Below are positions 37,310 through 47,061 of a stretch of 64,000 bases of DNA, in pieces. The position numbers and the translations under genes are program-made. The notes under the pieces are model-generated. The model was not told where the DNA came from. It did not search any database and was given only the letters and a program-made list of their open reading frames with translations. Each line of letters opens with the position of its first letter. Positions within the stretch are counted from its first letter, which is position 1. This DNA comes from JALORV01 sp963707445 (GTDB lineage Bacteria; Pseudomonadota; Gammaproteobacteria; Burkholderiales; Burkholderiaceae_F): contig CAVPPW010000019.1 in assembly GCA_963707445.1 (NCBI GenBank), positions 62,001 through 126,000 on the forward strand. Reading direction: 5' to 3'.

Positions 37310-38290
37310 TCACCACTTCAGCAGTATTGAACCCCAGGTGAAGCCGCCGCCGACGCCCTGCAGCAGCACGTGATGGCCGCTGCGGATGCGACCGTCGCGC
37401 ACGGCAGCGTCGAGCGCGAGCGGAACGGAAGCTGCGGAAGTATTGCCATGCCGGTCGACTGTGACGACGACCTTGGAATCGGGCAGACCGAGGCGGCGCG
37501 CGGTCGCCGCCATGATGCGTATGTTCGCCTGATGCGGGATGAACCAGTCGAGCCCCTCGGTCGGCAGTTTGGCCGCCGCCAACACGTCGACGGCTGAGGT
37601 TTCCAGCACCGACACCGCAAGCTTGAAGACCGCCGGGCCGTCCATAGTCAGAAACGGCTGCCCCTCGATCGCTCCATGACTCAGGCGTCCCGCGGCGCAC
37701 AGGATGCCGGCCTGGCTGCCGTCCGCGCGCAACTCGCTCGCCAGCACGCCGGGCTCTCCGGCCGCCTCCAGCACGACCGCTCCCGCGCCATCGCCGAACA
37801 GTACGCAGGTGGTCCGGTCGTTCCAGTCGAGGATGCGCGAGAACACTTCGGTACCGATCACAAGCGCGCGCCGGTGCCTGCCGGAAACGACCATCGCTTC
37901 GGCCACCGAGAGCGCGTAGACGAAGCCGCTGCAGACTGCTTGCACGTCGAAGGCGGCGCAGCCGGAAATTCCGAGCCGTGCCTGGATCAGGCAGGCGCAG
38001 CTGGGGAAGATCTGATCCGGCGTCGACGTCGCAACGACGATCAGGTCGATGCTGCCAACGTCGATCTGTGCCGACTCGATTGCGGCGAGCGCCGCCCTCG
38101 CCCCGAGCTCCGCCGAGCCCACGCCGTCTTCGGCGATGTAGCGTTGGCGAATGCCGGTGCGCGCAACGATCCATTCATCGGAAGTCTCGACGCCGCGGCT
38201 GGCGAGCTCACGCGCAAGTTGATCGTTGGTGACGACGCGGTCCGGCAGCGCGGACCCGGTGCCGATGACGCGCGCATAGCGCCGCTTCAT
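37310..38290 (-). CDS. fabH: 3-oxoacyl-ACP synthase III
   Basis: FabH starts fatty-acid chains by condensing acetyl-CoA with malonyl-ACP. C120 in DVQAVCSGFVYAL, the His in WFIPHQANIRI and the Asn in RHGNTSAASVP make up the triad. 326 residues. ATG 38290 overlaps the plsX stop (ATGA). Confidence 0.97.
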   Translation of the reverse strand: MKRRYARVIGTGSALPDRVVTNDQLARELASRGVETSDEWIVARTGIRQRYIAEDGVGSAELGARAALAAIESAQIDVGSIDLIVVATSTPDQIFPSCACLIQARLGISGCAAFDVQAVCSGFVYALSVAEAMVVSGRHRRALVIGTEVFSRILDWNDRTTCVLFGDGAGAVVLEAAGEPGVLASELRADGSQAGILCAAGRLSHGAIEGQPFLTMDGPAVFKLAVSVLETSAVDVLAAAKLPTEGLDWFIPHQANIRIMAATARRLGLPDSKVVVTVDRHGNTSAASVPLALDAAVRDGRIRSGHHVLLQGVGGGFTWGSILLKW

Positions 38291-39337
38291 GCGTCGTTCT
38301 CTATCGCTACCGGCCCTGCTTTGTGCATCTGCTCGAGTTGCGCGACGAAGGGATGCATCGCGGCGACCGTGCGATCGAGGACGTGGTGCCGCGCTTCCTC
38401 ATAGCCGCGCCGCAGCGCGCAGCCAAACGCGATCTCGTCCGCGGAGCCGTGGCTCTTGACGACAAGCCCTTTCAGCCCGAGCAGGCTGGCTCCGTTGTAG
38501 CGCCGCGGATCGACGCGCTTGCGGAAGCGTGTCAGCACCGGGTAGGCCGCGAGCGCCATCACTCGGGACAAAGCGTCGCGCTTGAATTCTTCGCGCACGA
38601 AGCCGCCAAGCATCTGCGCCAGGCCTTCCGAGGTCTTCAACGCGACGTTACCGACGAAGCCGTCGCAGACGACGACATCGGTTGTGCCCTTGTAGATGTC
38701 GTTGCCCTCGACATTACCGTAGAAGTTGAGCGGGCTCGCACGCAGCAGCTCGGCCGTCTGCTTGACGACCTCGTTGCCCTTGATCATCTCCTCGCCGATG
38801 TTGAGCAGGCCGACGGTCGGCCGCTCGCGCTCTTCAATGGCCGCGACCAGCGCCGAGCCCAGCACTGCGAACTGCAGCAGGTGATCGGGCCCGCAATCGA
38901 CGTTGGCGCCGAGATCCAGCATCGTCGTCGCGCCGCCCGACTGGTTTGGAAGGACGCCGGCGATCGCCGGGCGATCGATGCCGTCGAGCATCTTCAGCAC
39001 GAAGCGCGAGATCGCCATCAGCGCTCCGGTGTTGCCAGCGCTGACGACGACGTCTGCCTTGCCGTCGCGCGCCAGATTGATCGCGACTCGCATCGACGAA
39101 TTGCGCTTGCTGCGCAGTGCCGTCGCCGGAGCGTCGTGCATCTCCACGACCTCCTCTGCATGCACGACCTCGATGCCAGTCACGACGCGGCCGAGCGCCC
39201 GCTCGATCTCGGCGGACCGGCCGACGAGCAGCAGCGCGGCGTCAGGCTGTTCGGCGGCGAAGCTGCACAGCAGCCGGCACCGTGACGGGGATGCCGTGAT
39301 CCCCGCCCATGCAGTCAATGGCGATACGGACGGTCAC
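38287..39337 (-). CDS. plsX: Phosphate acyltransferase PlsX, one frameshift
   Basis: PlsX makes acyl-phosphate from acyl-ACP at the start of phospholipid synthesis. The start is GTG 39337, reading TVRIAIDCMGGDHGIPVTVP, then after one extra base near 39262 continues FAAEQPDAALLLVG. Other landmarks: VVSAGNTGALMAIS, GVLPNQ, VGLLNIGEEMIKGNE, CDGFVGNVALKTSEG. About 350 residues. As plsX is normally required, the shift is probably an error. Confidence 0.92.
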
Positions 39338-39453
39338 CGCGCAAACCGGCGCGCGGCGCGGAGGCTGCGTCGCGTGCTCGAGTCAGTTGAAAGTGGATCG
39401 CGCGAAACGACGCGCACGACGGCCGGGACGATCAGGATGCTGATCGGACAAGC

Positions 39454-39636
39454 TTACTCGTCGTTCTTCGTCTGAAGGACTTTCTTGCCGCGATAAACGC
39501 CGTTCGGGCTGATGTGATGGCGACGATGCACTTCGCCCGTCGTCGGCTCGATCGCCGTCGGCGGGTTGGTCAGGAAGTCATGCGCGCGATGCGTGCCCCG
39601 CTTCGACGCCGACTTCTTGTTCTGTTGGACAGCCAT
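39454..39636 (-). CDS. rpmF: Ribosomal protein L32
   Basis: L32 (60 residues): a basic N-terminus MAVQQNKKSASKRG followed by the TTGEVHRRHHISPNGVYRGKKV region. The zinc cysteines present in some L32 proteins are absent here, so this is the zinc-free paralogue type. Order yceD-rpmF-plsX as usual. Confidence 0.96.
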   Translation of the reverse strand: MAVQQNKKSASKRGTHRAHDFLTNPPTAIEPTTGEVHRRHHISPNGVYRGKKVLQTKNDE

Positions 39637-39696
39637 GGCTAACCCCGCAAAAGAAAACAGGAAATTGTAGCCGAGAGCACCGCCGACGGGAACTGG

Positions 39697-40222
39697 TCAG
39701 CCCGGTTTGCGGCCGGCTTTCAGATCGGCCAGTGCAGCAAACGGGTTCGGCCGGTCCGTCGCTCGGCTCGGCGGCGTCGGCCGCTTCAGGAGACAACGCC
39801 CGACAATCCTCGTGACGCGGCACGACCGGCAAAGACAGGATCGCCTCGTCTTCGACCCATGGCGCCACCGCCATCGTGCGCGAGCCGACGATCACTTCCA
39901 CGTCGTCGTCGACGATCGGTAGCGCGGCGAGTTCCTCGTCGCTGCCGACGAAGCGGAAATGCACGTCGCGACGCAGCGGATACCGCATTTCACTGTTGCA
40001 GCGCTGGCACTGCAGCACGAGATCTCCCGTCAGGTGCAGTTCCGCCCCCGGATGCGACTGCTGATCAACTTCGCCACGGATGCGGAACTGCAGTGCGCCG
40101 TCTGCGCGCAGCACAGATGACGCCAGCCGCGGCAACGCATCGAGGTTCAATTCGCCTTCGATCAGGCCACGCTCGCGAGCGAGTTCAAAGACGTCGACGG
40201 TCAACGGTTTGGGCGAACGCAT
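39697..40222 (-). CDS. yceD: DUF177 protein YceD, one frameshift
   Basis: YceD (about 175 residues) is a conserved partner of rpmF, linked to 23S rRNA maturation. The CQRC motif (QCQRCNSEMRYPL, about residues 73-85) and VDDDVEVIVG are typical of the family. A shift near 39745 moves the C-terminal PFAALADLKAGRKPG to another frame, ending at TGA 39697. Divergent from maf by about 42 bp. Confidence 0.88.
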
Positions 40223-40264
40223 GAGTCGGTGCCGAGGCCCATGCGCCGCTACACTGCGCGCGCA

Positions 40265-40858
40265 ATGGCCCCGCCACCGATCGTACTCGCGTCGACATCG
40301 CGCTACCGCCGCGAACTGCTGCAGCGTTTGCGCATCGGCTTCGATGTGCAGTCACCTCAGGTGGACGAAACCGCGCTCGACCGCGAAGCGCCGCGCGATA
40401 CCGCGCTGCGCCTGGCGATCGCGAAGGCGAGCGCCGTGAGCGCGATGCGCCCCGGGACCGTCGTCATCGGCTCGGACCAGGTCGCCGAAATCGACGGCGA
40501 GGTGCTGGAAAAGCCTCTTGAACACGCAGCAGCGCTGCAGCAGTTGATCCGCATGCAGGGACGCGCCGTCGTGTTCCACACGGCGCTCGCGGTGGCCGGT
40601 CCCGATGTGGGTCGCCTCCAGGCCGACTGCGTTTCCACGGTCGTCCGCATGCGCAAGCTGCCGAGCAGCGCGCTTGACGCCTATCTGCGCGCGGACGAAC
40701 CGTATGACTGTGCCGGTGCGGCCAAGATCGAATCGCTCGGCATCGCGCTGGTTGAACAGGTGCTCTCCGACGATCCGACGGCGCTGATCGGCCTGCCGTT
40801 GATACGCCTGATCGCGATGCTTGCGAACGCCGGAGTGGCAGTGCTGCCATCGGAGTAG
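40265..40858 (+). CDS. maf: Maf-like nucleotide pyrophosphatase, YceF type
   Basis: A 197-residue non-canonical nucleotide pyrophosphatase that hydrolyses modified nucleotides such as 7-methyl-GTP. LASTSRYRRELLQRL near the start, SPQVDET, VIGSDQVAEIDG, LEKPLEHAAA and YDCAGAAKIE are the family motifs. ATG 40265 chosen for homology; earlier starts at 40229 and 40241 are possible. Confidence 0.9.
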   Translation: MAPPPIVLASTSRYRRELLQRLRIGFDVQSPQVDETALDREAPRDTALRLAIAKASAVSAMRPGTVVIGSDQVAEIDGEVLEKPLEHAAALQQLIRMQGRAVVFHTALAVAGPDVGRLQADCVSTVVRMRKLPSSALDAYLRADEPYDCAGAAKIESLGIALVEQVLSDDPTALIGLPLIRLIAMLANAGVAVLPSE

Positions 40859-40862
40859 GCGC

Positions 40863-41567
40863 GTGGCGGGAACGCTTTACCTGATGCCCTGCCCGATTGC
40901 CGAGGGCTCGATCGACGAGGTGATGCCCGACGGCGTTATCCGCATTGCCCGTGGCCTTTCGTATTTTCTCGCGGAAAATGCAAGGTCGGCGCGCGCGGTC
41001 CTGAAGCTGTTCGGGCATCCACGGCCGCTGCGAGAACTTGACATCGTCGAAATCGGTCACGATCCTGCGGTCGATTCGATAGGTGCCTGGCTTGCGCCGG
41101 TGCTGCAGGGCCGGGACGCGGCGCTTCTTTCTGAGGCCGGCTGTCCCGGCGTCGCTGACCCCGGGGCCAGCATCGTCGCCGCGGCCCACCGCGCGGGCCT
41201 GCGCGTTCAGCCACTGGCCGGACCGTCGTCGCTGCTGCTCGCCCTGATGGCTTCGGGGCTGAACGGACAGTCATTCCGATTTCACGGCTATCTGCCGGTC
41301 GCAACGAGCGAACGCGCGGCCCGCCTGCTCGATCTCGAGCGCCTGGCACGCCAAGGCGAGACACAGATGTTCATCGAGACGCCTTATCGCACCGCCGCGA
41401 TGTTCACCGCGATCCTGGCGACCTGCGGTGCCAGGACCCGACTCGCGCTCGCTGTTGACCTTACCGGCGCGACCGAATTCGTCGCGACGCATCCGATTGC
41501 CGAATGGCGGCAGCGCCGTGCACCTGCGCTCGACCGCCGCGCCGCGGTGTTCTCCCTGCTCGCCTAA
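40863..41567 (+). CDS. RsmI-related SAM methyltransferase
   Basis: A 234-residue tetrapyrrole-methylase-fold enzyme that resembles RsmI, the 16S rRNA ribose methylase. LYLMPCPIAEGSIDEVMP at the start, AALLSEAGCPGVADPGA, LAGPSSLLLALMASGLNGQ and MFIETPYR are the landmarks. The GTG start at 40863 is 2 bases after the maf stop, so the two are coupled. It is a paralogue of RsmI that often accompanies maf in this class; its exact target is not known. Confidence 0.85.
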   Translation: MAGTLYLMPCPIAEGSIDEVMPDGVIRIARGLSYFLAENARSARAVLKLFGHPRPLRELDIVEIGHDPAVDSIGAWLAPVLQGRDAALLSEAGCPGVADPGASIVAAAHRAGLRVQPLAGPSSLLLALMASGLNGQSFRFHGYLPVATSERAARLLDLERLARQGETQMFIETPYRTAAMFTAILATCGARTRLALAVDLTGATEFVATHPIAEWRQRRAPALDRRAAVFSLLA

Positions 41568-41944
41568 TCCGGCGCCTGTGGCGCGTCGGGCAGCGGCACC
41601 GCCTGAGCGTCGGGGATCCAGGAGACGATGCCGTCGTGCTCCAGCAGCTGGATCGGCCGAAGGCCGCCATGGCCTGCGCAGGCCCCGCCCCGGCACGCTC
41701 CGGTGGCGGGGTCGTATAGGGCGCCATGCGTCGCGCAAATCAGAAATTCGGCGTCGGGCTCGAAAAAGTCACCAGGCTGCCAGTCGAGTTGCGTCCAGAC
41801 GTGAGCGCAGCGGTTCAGATACGCATAGGCGATACCGCGATGGCGCACGGCAAACGCAGGCACGACTTCGCCGCGGAAGAACACCTCGAAGCGAACACCA
41901 CGTCCACCATCGACGAGTTCTGCAGATCGACACAGCCGAATCAT
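41564..41944 (-). CDS. Rieske [2Fe-2S] protein
   Basis: A small soluble Rieske protein of 126 residues. The iron-sulphur ligands are C46-x-H48 (RCAHV) and C70-x2-H73 (CATHG), spaced as in Rieske ferredoxins. ATG 41944 overlaps the HAD stop (ATGA); an upstream ATG 41962 is possible. The gene converges with the RsmI-like gene so that their stop codons overlap. Role unknown; Rieske partners often serve oxygenases. Confidence 0.85.
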   Translation of the reverse strand: MIRLCRSAELVDGGRGVRFEVFFRGEVVPAFAVRHRGIAYAYLNRCAHVWTQLDWQPGDFFEPDAEFLICATHGALYDPATGACRGGACAGHGGLRPIQLLEHDGIVSWIPDAQAVPLPDAPQAPD

Positions 41945-42597
41945 CGGGTCCGCATCAGCCACGTGCGCAGCTCCGCGACATGGTCTACCAGCACCAGCGC
42001 GCCCTCGACCTCCAGCTGGGCGCGCGGGTGCGCACCGTAAGTCACGCCGATCGACGATGTGCCCGCCGCACGCGCCATCGCCAGATCGTGCGTCGTATCA
42101 CCGATCATGACGGTACGTTGCGGCGACATTGCGAGCTCGGCGGTGAGCTCGTGCAGCATCGCCGGATGCGGTTTTGGGTGCGTCTCGTCGGCACAGCGCG
42201 ACGCGGCGAAAAACACCCCGAGGCCGGTCGCTGCGAAGGCGCGGTCGAGACCGCGCCGACTCTTGCCGGTCGCGACGGCGAGCACGGCCCCGGCCTCGGA
42301 AAGTTCGACCAGCAACTCGCGGATGCCGCCAAAAAGAACAATCTCTGCTTCGACGGCGAGGTAGTGGTGGCGATAACGCGCGCTGAAAGCCTCGATACGG
42401 TCTGCAGGGAGATCAGGTACAGCCGCCGCCAGCGCGTCCAGCAGTCCCAAGCCGATGACGTGACTGGCTTGCTGCAGGCTCGGCACCCGCAACTCCAGGT
42501 CGGCGGCGGCCCTCTGGATCGAGCGGGCGATCATCGCGGTCGAGTCGACCACGGTGCCATCCCAGTCGAAGACGACGAGGTCAAACGGTCGCGGCAT
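41941..42597 (-). CDS. HAD phosphatase, phosphoglycolate phosphatase-like
   Basis: A 218-residue haloacid dehalogenase-type phosphatase. Motif I DWDGTVVDST with the nucleophile Asp, motif II VATGKS, a lysine in KPHP and motif IV GDTTHDLAMA. The small cap fits a sugar-phosphate phosphatase such as Gph; the substrate is inferred. Overlaps rluC by 17 bp. Confidence 0.88.
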   Translation of the reverse strand: MPRPFDLVVFDWDGTVVDSTAMIARSIQRAAADLELRVPSLQQASHVIGLGLLDALAAAVPDLPADRIEAFSARYRHHYLAVEAEIVLFGGIRELLVELSEAGAVLAVATGKSRRGLDRAFAATGLGVFFAASRCADETHPKPHPAMLHELTAELAMSPQRTVMIGDTTHDLAMARAAGTSSIGVTYGAHPRAQLEVEGALVLVDHVAELRTWLMRTR

Positions 42598-43606
42598 GGC
42601 TGCGCGCGGCGAGCGTCCGCACCAACGAACTGCAGTCGTCCGGCAGCGCGCTGACGATGGCAAGCGGCTCTCCGCTGACCGGATGGGTGAGCCGGGTCGA
42701 GCACGCATGCAGGAACATCCGGCCGAAACGCTCGCCGAATTCCCCGCGCGCCAGGCGCCGGTTGAGTTCGAAGTCGCCGTATTTGTCGTCCCCCACGATG
42801 GGAAACCCCAGATGCGCAACATGGACGCGGATCTGATGCGTGCGCCCGGTCTTCAGCTCCGCCTCCAGCAGCGTGAACGCGCCAAGCCGCTGCTTGAGCG
42901 TGAATATCGTGTGCGATGCCACGCCTTCGGGATCGATCGCGACGCGGCGCTCGCCGGCCCGATTGACGAATTTCGTTAGCGGCAGCCGGACATGCTGGCG
43001 ATCGTTGACCCAATCTCCTGCGACGAGCAGAAGATAGCGCTTATCGACATGGCCCTCGCGCAGTTGCTCGTGCAGCGACTGCAATGCTCGGCGCGTCTTG
43101 GCCAGCATCAAGATGCCCGAGGTTTCTCGGTCGAGGCGGTGGGCGAGTTCGAGAAAGGACTGCTGCGGCCGTGCCGCGCGCGCGCGTTCGATCATCCCGT
43201 GGAGCACGCCGCTGCCGCCGTGGGCCGCAACGCCGGCCGGCTTGTCGACAATGATGAGATCCTCGTCTTCGTACAGAATCGGCGGCAGCAGTGGCGGTAC
43301 CGGCCGCACGGCCGTGGCCTGCCCCTGACCGGTACGCAGCGGCGGGACGCGAATGTCATCGCCGGCCTGCAACCGGTAGTCGGCCGCGACACGGCCGCGG
43401 TTGACTCGCACTTCGCCGCTGCGGACGATCCGGTACACATGGCTCTTCGGAACGCCCTTGGCCAGCCGGATCAGGAAATTATCGAGGCGCTGCCCGGCGT
43501 ACTCGGAGTCGACCAAAATGTGGGTCACGCGGTCCGCACCGAAGGTGGCCGGCGCGGCATCTTCCGCGTTGGCATGCCGTTTAGCTGTTTTACGGGCCGC
43601 ACCCAT
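42581..43606 (-). CDS. rluC: 23S rRNA pseudouridine synthase
   Basis: RluC makes pseudouridines in 23S rRNA. An N-terminal S4-like domain (RLDNFLIRLAKGVPKSHVYRIV) is followed by the catalytic Asp in HRLDRETSGIL, and ELKTGRTHQIRVH, GDDKYG and FLHAC. 341 residues from ATG 43606. The 3' end overlaps the HAD gene. Adjacent and divergent to rne, the normal arrangement. Confidence 0.95.
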   Translation of the reverse strand: MGAARKTAKRHANAEDAAPATFGADRVTHILVDSEYAGQRLDNFLIRLAKGVPKSHVYRIVRSGEVRVNRGRVAADYRLQAGDDIRVPPLRTGQGQATAVRPVPPLLPPILYEDEDLIIVDKPAGVAAHGGSGVLHGMIERARAARPQQSFLELAHRLDRETSGILMLAKTRRALQSLHEQLREGHVDKRYLLLVAGDWVNDRQHVRLPLTKFVNRAGERRVAIDPEGVASHTIFTLKQRLGAFTLLEAELKTGRTHQIRVHVAHLGFPIVGDDKYGDFELNRRLARGEFGERFGRMFLHACSTRLTHPVSGEPLAIVSALPDDCSSLVRTLAARSHAATV

Positions 43607-44220
43607 CTTGCATATACTTGAGCGGTCGAGGTTTTTCGGGGCTCCCGGAGAACCCCGGGGCCGCTGCGGCTCCGGCGGGCGCCCACGTGGCGCGCCTGGG
43701 AGTATGCGAGGCGAAGTCCAGATCGCAGACCTAGGAAACCTCACACGCGAGGAATTGTAGACCTTGCCACCGCCGGTGCTCGGCGCGGCGGGAAACCAGT
43801 TCGAAGCAATGGCGCCCGTGCCGGCGGTAACTTAGGCGGCACGGGTTTCGAGGCAATCGCCTCTTTGAATTCGCAGTCGGGTTGCCGTGAGGCAGCCGCG
43901 GCGGTCACCGCCGAACTGCGTGGACCCGCGCGTTGCGGGCCCCGCCGAAACGATCGAGTGGAAGATTCCGGCGATGCAACGGCATCGTCGTGCTTTTAGG
44001 ATCATTGCGAAAACTCCCGAAATGCAGCGTGCTCGTGTTCATGCAGGACTCGCAGCGCCGGTCATCCGGCGCCGCCACCGCACGTGCGCAGCCTTGGGAG
44101 TCCGCCGGTCACCTGTCGGGACGGCCTCCGGCCTGCCTGACGCAGACCACAGCACCTGATCCGTCCGCCCGTTCGTTCCGGCACCTGCAAGCGCCCCTCA
44201 GAAGGCGCAAGGAGTGCTGA
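43607..44220 (+). promoter_or_regulatory. rne leader region
   Basis: A 614-bp space divides rluC and rne. It should hold both promoters and a long rne 5' leader. In E. coli the rne leader folds into hairpins that RNase E itself cuts to control its own level. GC-rich, stem-forming stretches are present at 43640-43710 and 43880-43950, but no exact homologue of the E. coli hairpins could be identified by eye. Confidence 0.45.
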
Positions 44221-46977
44221 ATGAAACGAATGCTCTTCAATGCCACGCATGCAGAGGAACTGCGCGTGGGCATCGTCGACGGCCAAAAGCTGATCGACAT
44301 CGACATCGAGACGGCCGGGCGCGAGCAGCGCAAGTCGAACATCTACAAGGGTGTCATCACTCGGGTCGAACCTAGCCTCGAGGCCTGCTTCGTCGACTAC
44401 GGCGAGGAGCGACACGGGTTTCTGCCGTTCAAGGAGGTTTCCCGAGCCTACTTCCGCGAAGGCGTCGAGGTGCGCAGCGCCAGCATCAAGGACGCCCTGC
44501 GCGAGGGCCAGGAACTACTGGTCCAGATCGAAAAGGAGGAGCGCGGCAACAAGGGGGCTGCGCTGACGACCTTCATTTCGCTGCGCCGGCCGCTACCTGG
44601 TGCTGATGCCGAACAACCCGCGCGGCGGCGGAGTGTCGCGCCGCATCGAGGGCGAGGACCGGCAGGAGCTACGCGAAACGATGGACCAGCTCGAACTGCC
44701 CGCCGGGATGTCGATCATCGCGCGCACGGCCGGCATCGGCCGTACGGCCTCGGAGCTGCAGTGGGACCTCAATTACCTGCTGAAGCTGTGGACCGCGATC
44801 GACGGTGCGTCGCGGCCACAGTACGAGCTCACGCAGGACGATCCCGAAAACCCTGACAAGAAGCGGACGACCTACGTCGACACCGCGACAGGCCCCGACG
44901 GCCAGCGCCTGAAGCGGGCCAATCCGGCGCCGTTCCTCATCGTCGAGGAATCGAACCTCGTGATCCGCGCGATCCGCGACTATTTCCATCCCGAGATCGG
45001 CGAGATCCTGGTCGACACCGACGACATCTACGAGCAGGCGCGTCAGTTCATGGCGCACGTGATGCCGGACAACGTCGCACGGGTCAAGCGCTACAAGGAC
45101 GATGTCCCGCTGTTCTCACGCTTCCAGATCGAACATCAGATTGAAACGGCGTACTCACGCCAGGTGCCGCTCCCGTCGGGCGGCGCGATCGTCGTCGATC
45201 ACACCGAGGCGCTGGTCGCCGTCGACGTCAACTCGGCGCGCGCCACCAAGGGCTCGGACATCGAGGAGACAGCCACCCGCACAAACCTCGAGGCGGCTGA
45301 CGAAGTGGCCCGCCAGCTGCGCCTGCGCGACCTCGGCGGGCTCATCGTCATCGACTTCATCGATATGGAGGAGTCGAAGAACCAGAAGGCAGTCGAGAAC
45401 CGCCTGAAGGATGCGCTGCACTACGACCGCGCGCGCGTGCAGATGGGCAAGATCTCGCGCTTCGGGCTGATGGAGCTGTCGCGCCAGCGCCTGAGGCCGG
45501 CGCTGAACGAAGGCAGCCACGTCACCTGCCCGCGCTGCAACGGCGTCGGCGTGATCCGCGACACCGAGAGCTCGGCATTGCACATCCTGCGCATCCTGCA
45601 GGAAGAGGCGATGAAGGAGAGCACGGCCGCGGTGCATGCCCAGGTACCGGTCGAGGTCGCAGCGTTCCTGCTGAACGAGAAGCGCGGCGACATCGCGAAG
45701 CTCGAAGCACGGCTGCGCGTGTCTATCGTGCTGATCCCGAACAAGTTCCTCGATACGCCGCACTATCACGTCGAGCGCCTGCGCCACGACGATCCGCGGC
45801 TCGACGAGGCCAAGGCCAGCTTCGAACTCGCGGCGGAACTGGCCCCGAGCACCGACACGCCATATACCCGCGGCAAGGCCGACGACGAGCGCAGCCGGCC
45901 GAAGCAGGAGGCTGTCGTCAAAGGCATCGTGCCCGAGACGCCGGCCCCGATCGTGCTGCCTCCGGTCGTTGCCCCAACGCAGGTTGCAGCGCCATCTCAG
46001 TCACACGGCTTCTGGCATCGTGTCGTCGCGTTCTTCACCGGTGAAGCAACCGTCCAGCCCGCACCCGTGGCAGTCGTGTCAGCACCTGCGGCGGGCCGTC
46101 CGTCGCGCGGCGGTGAAGGTCGCGGCGAGCGTAGCCGCGGCCACGATCGCGACCGACGTGAGGGCCGGCGCGACGACAAGCGTGAAGACCGACGCGAAGA
46201 TCGCCGCGGCGAGCGCAAGGACACCCGTCGTGGAGACAAGCGCGGCGAGCGCCCCGTCGAAGCAGCGACGGCCCGAGCGCGAACAGCGTGCGGCACGGGC
46301 GGACGCTTCGGAGCGCCCGACCGAACGGGACAGCCGCAAGCCGCCTCAGGGGCGCCGCGGCGAGCGCAAGGACAAGCCGGCTGCTGCAGAAGAGTTGCTG
46401 GCGCCGGTCGCCGCTGCTCAGGACGTCAGCGCGGAAGTCGGCGCGCCTCCGGCGGCCAGTCTCGTTTCGCCGGATGCGGCAACCGCCGATGCCACAGCGG
46501 ACGAGCACCGCGGACGTCGGCGTCGCCGCCGCCGCGGTCGCGGTGCGCGCGAAGCCAATGGCGAATCCGCAGCCGGTGCGGACCATCGCTGAGGCCGACA
46601 CGGACGACGAATCGACCGAAGCTGCTCCGGCCGCTGCGCCGGCGGAGCCCATGGCCCCTCCGGTGCGCACGGCTCCTGTGGATGATCGCAGCGCAGCGCC
46701 AGCGCGACAGCCCGAGCCTGCCGCACCCGCCGCTGCGGTCCCGGACTCGGTCGTGCTGCCTATCGCGCTTCCTGCACCGATGCCGGTCGAGCAATTGAAG
46801 GCGATGCTGGAACTCGCCGGCCTGTCACTGGTCCAGACCGAACCGGACAAGCTGCAGGATGCGCACATCAGGATGTCGCGCGAGCCACAGCCGTTGCGCG
46901 TGCCGCGCGAGCGGCAGGTGTTGCCTCCGCCCGACATGCGCCCGCTGATCCAGATCGAGACGCGCAAGGGACAATAA
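44221..46977 (+). CDS. rne: Ribonuclease E, three frameshifts
   Basis: RNase E is the central endonuclease of mRNA decay and rRNA/tRNA maturation. The S1 domain (YKGVITRVEPSLEACFVDYG), the 5' sensor and the catalytic DNase I-like part (VVDHTEALVAVDVNSA, with metal Asp), the Zn-link HVTCPRCNGVG and the basic/proline-rich scaffold tail are all present. Shifts near 44590, 46265 and 46565 split it into four frames, which join into about 915 residues. The last 60 residues (VEQLKAMLELAGLSLVQTEP) are typical of betaproteobacterial RNase E. As it is essential, the shifts are almost certainly errors. Confidence 0.93.
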
Positions 46978-46979
46978 CG

Positions 46980-46995
46980 GCGCGACCGGTCGCGC
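46980..46995. repeat. Perfect 16-bp palindrome after rne
   Basis: GCGCGACCGGTCGCGC is fully self-complementary and begins 3 bases after the rne stop. Too short a loop for a hairpin, so its role is unclear; it may be a protein site or half of a terminator. Confidence 0.35.
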
Positions 46996-47061
46996 TTGCA
47001 GCGCTCCGCCAGGGGCTGCTGCAAGCCTTGCGGCGGCACGGCGCGCCGCTAACATGCCGAC

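Noticed and set aside
46280..46977. Extra small genes at the end of rne
   Set aside because: The frames join as the RNase E C-terminal tail, with a typical conserved end.
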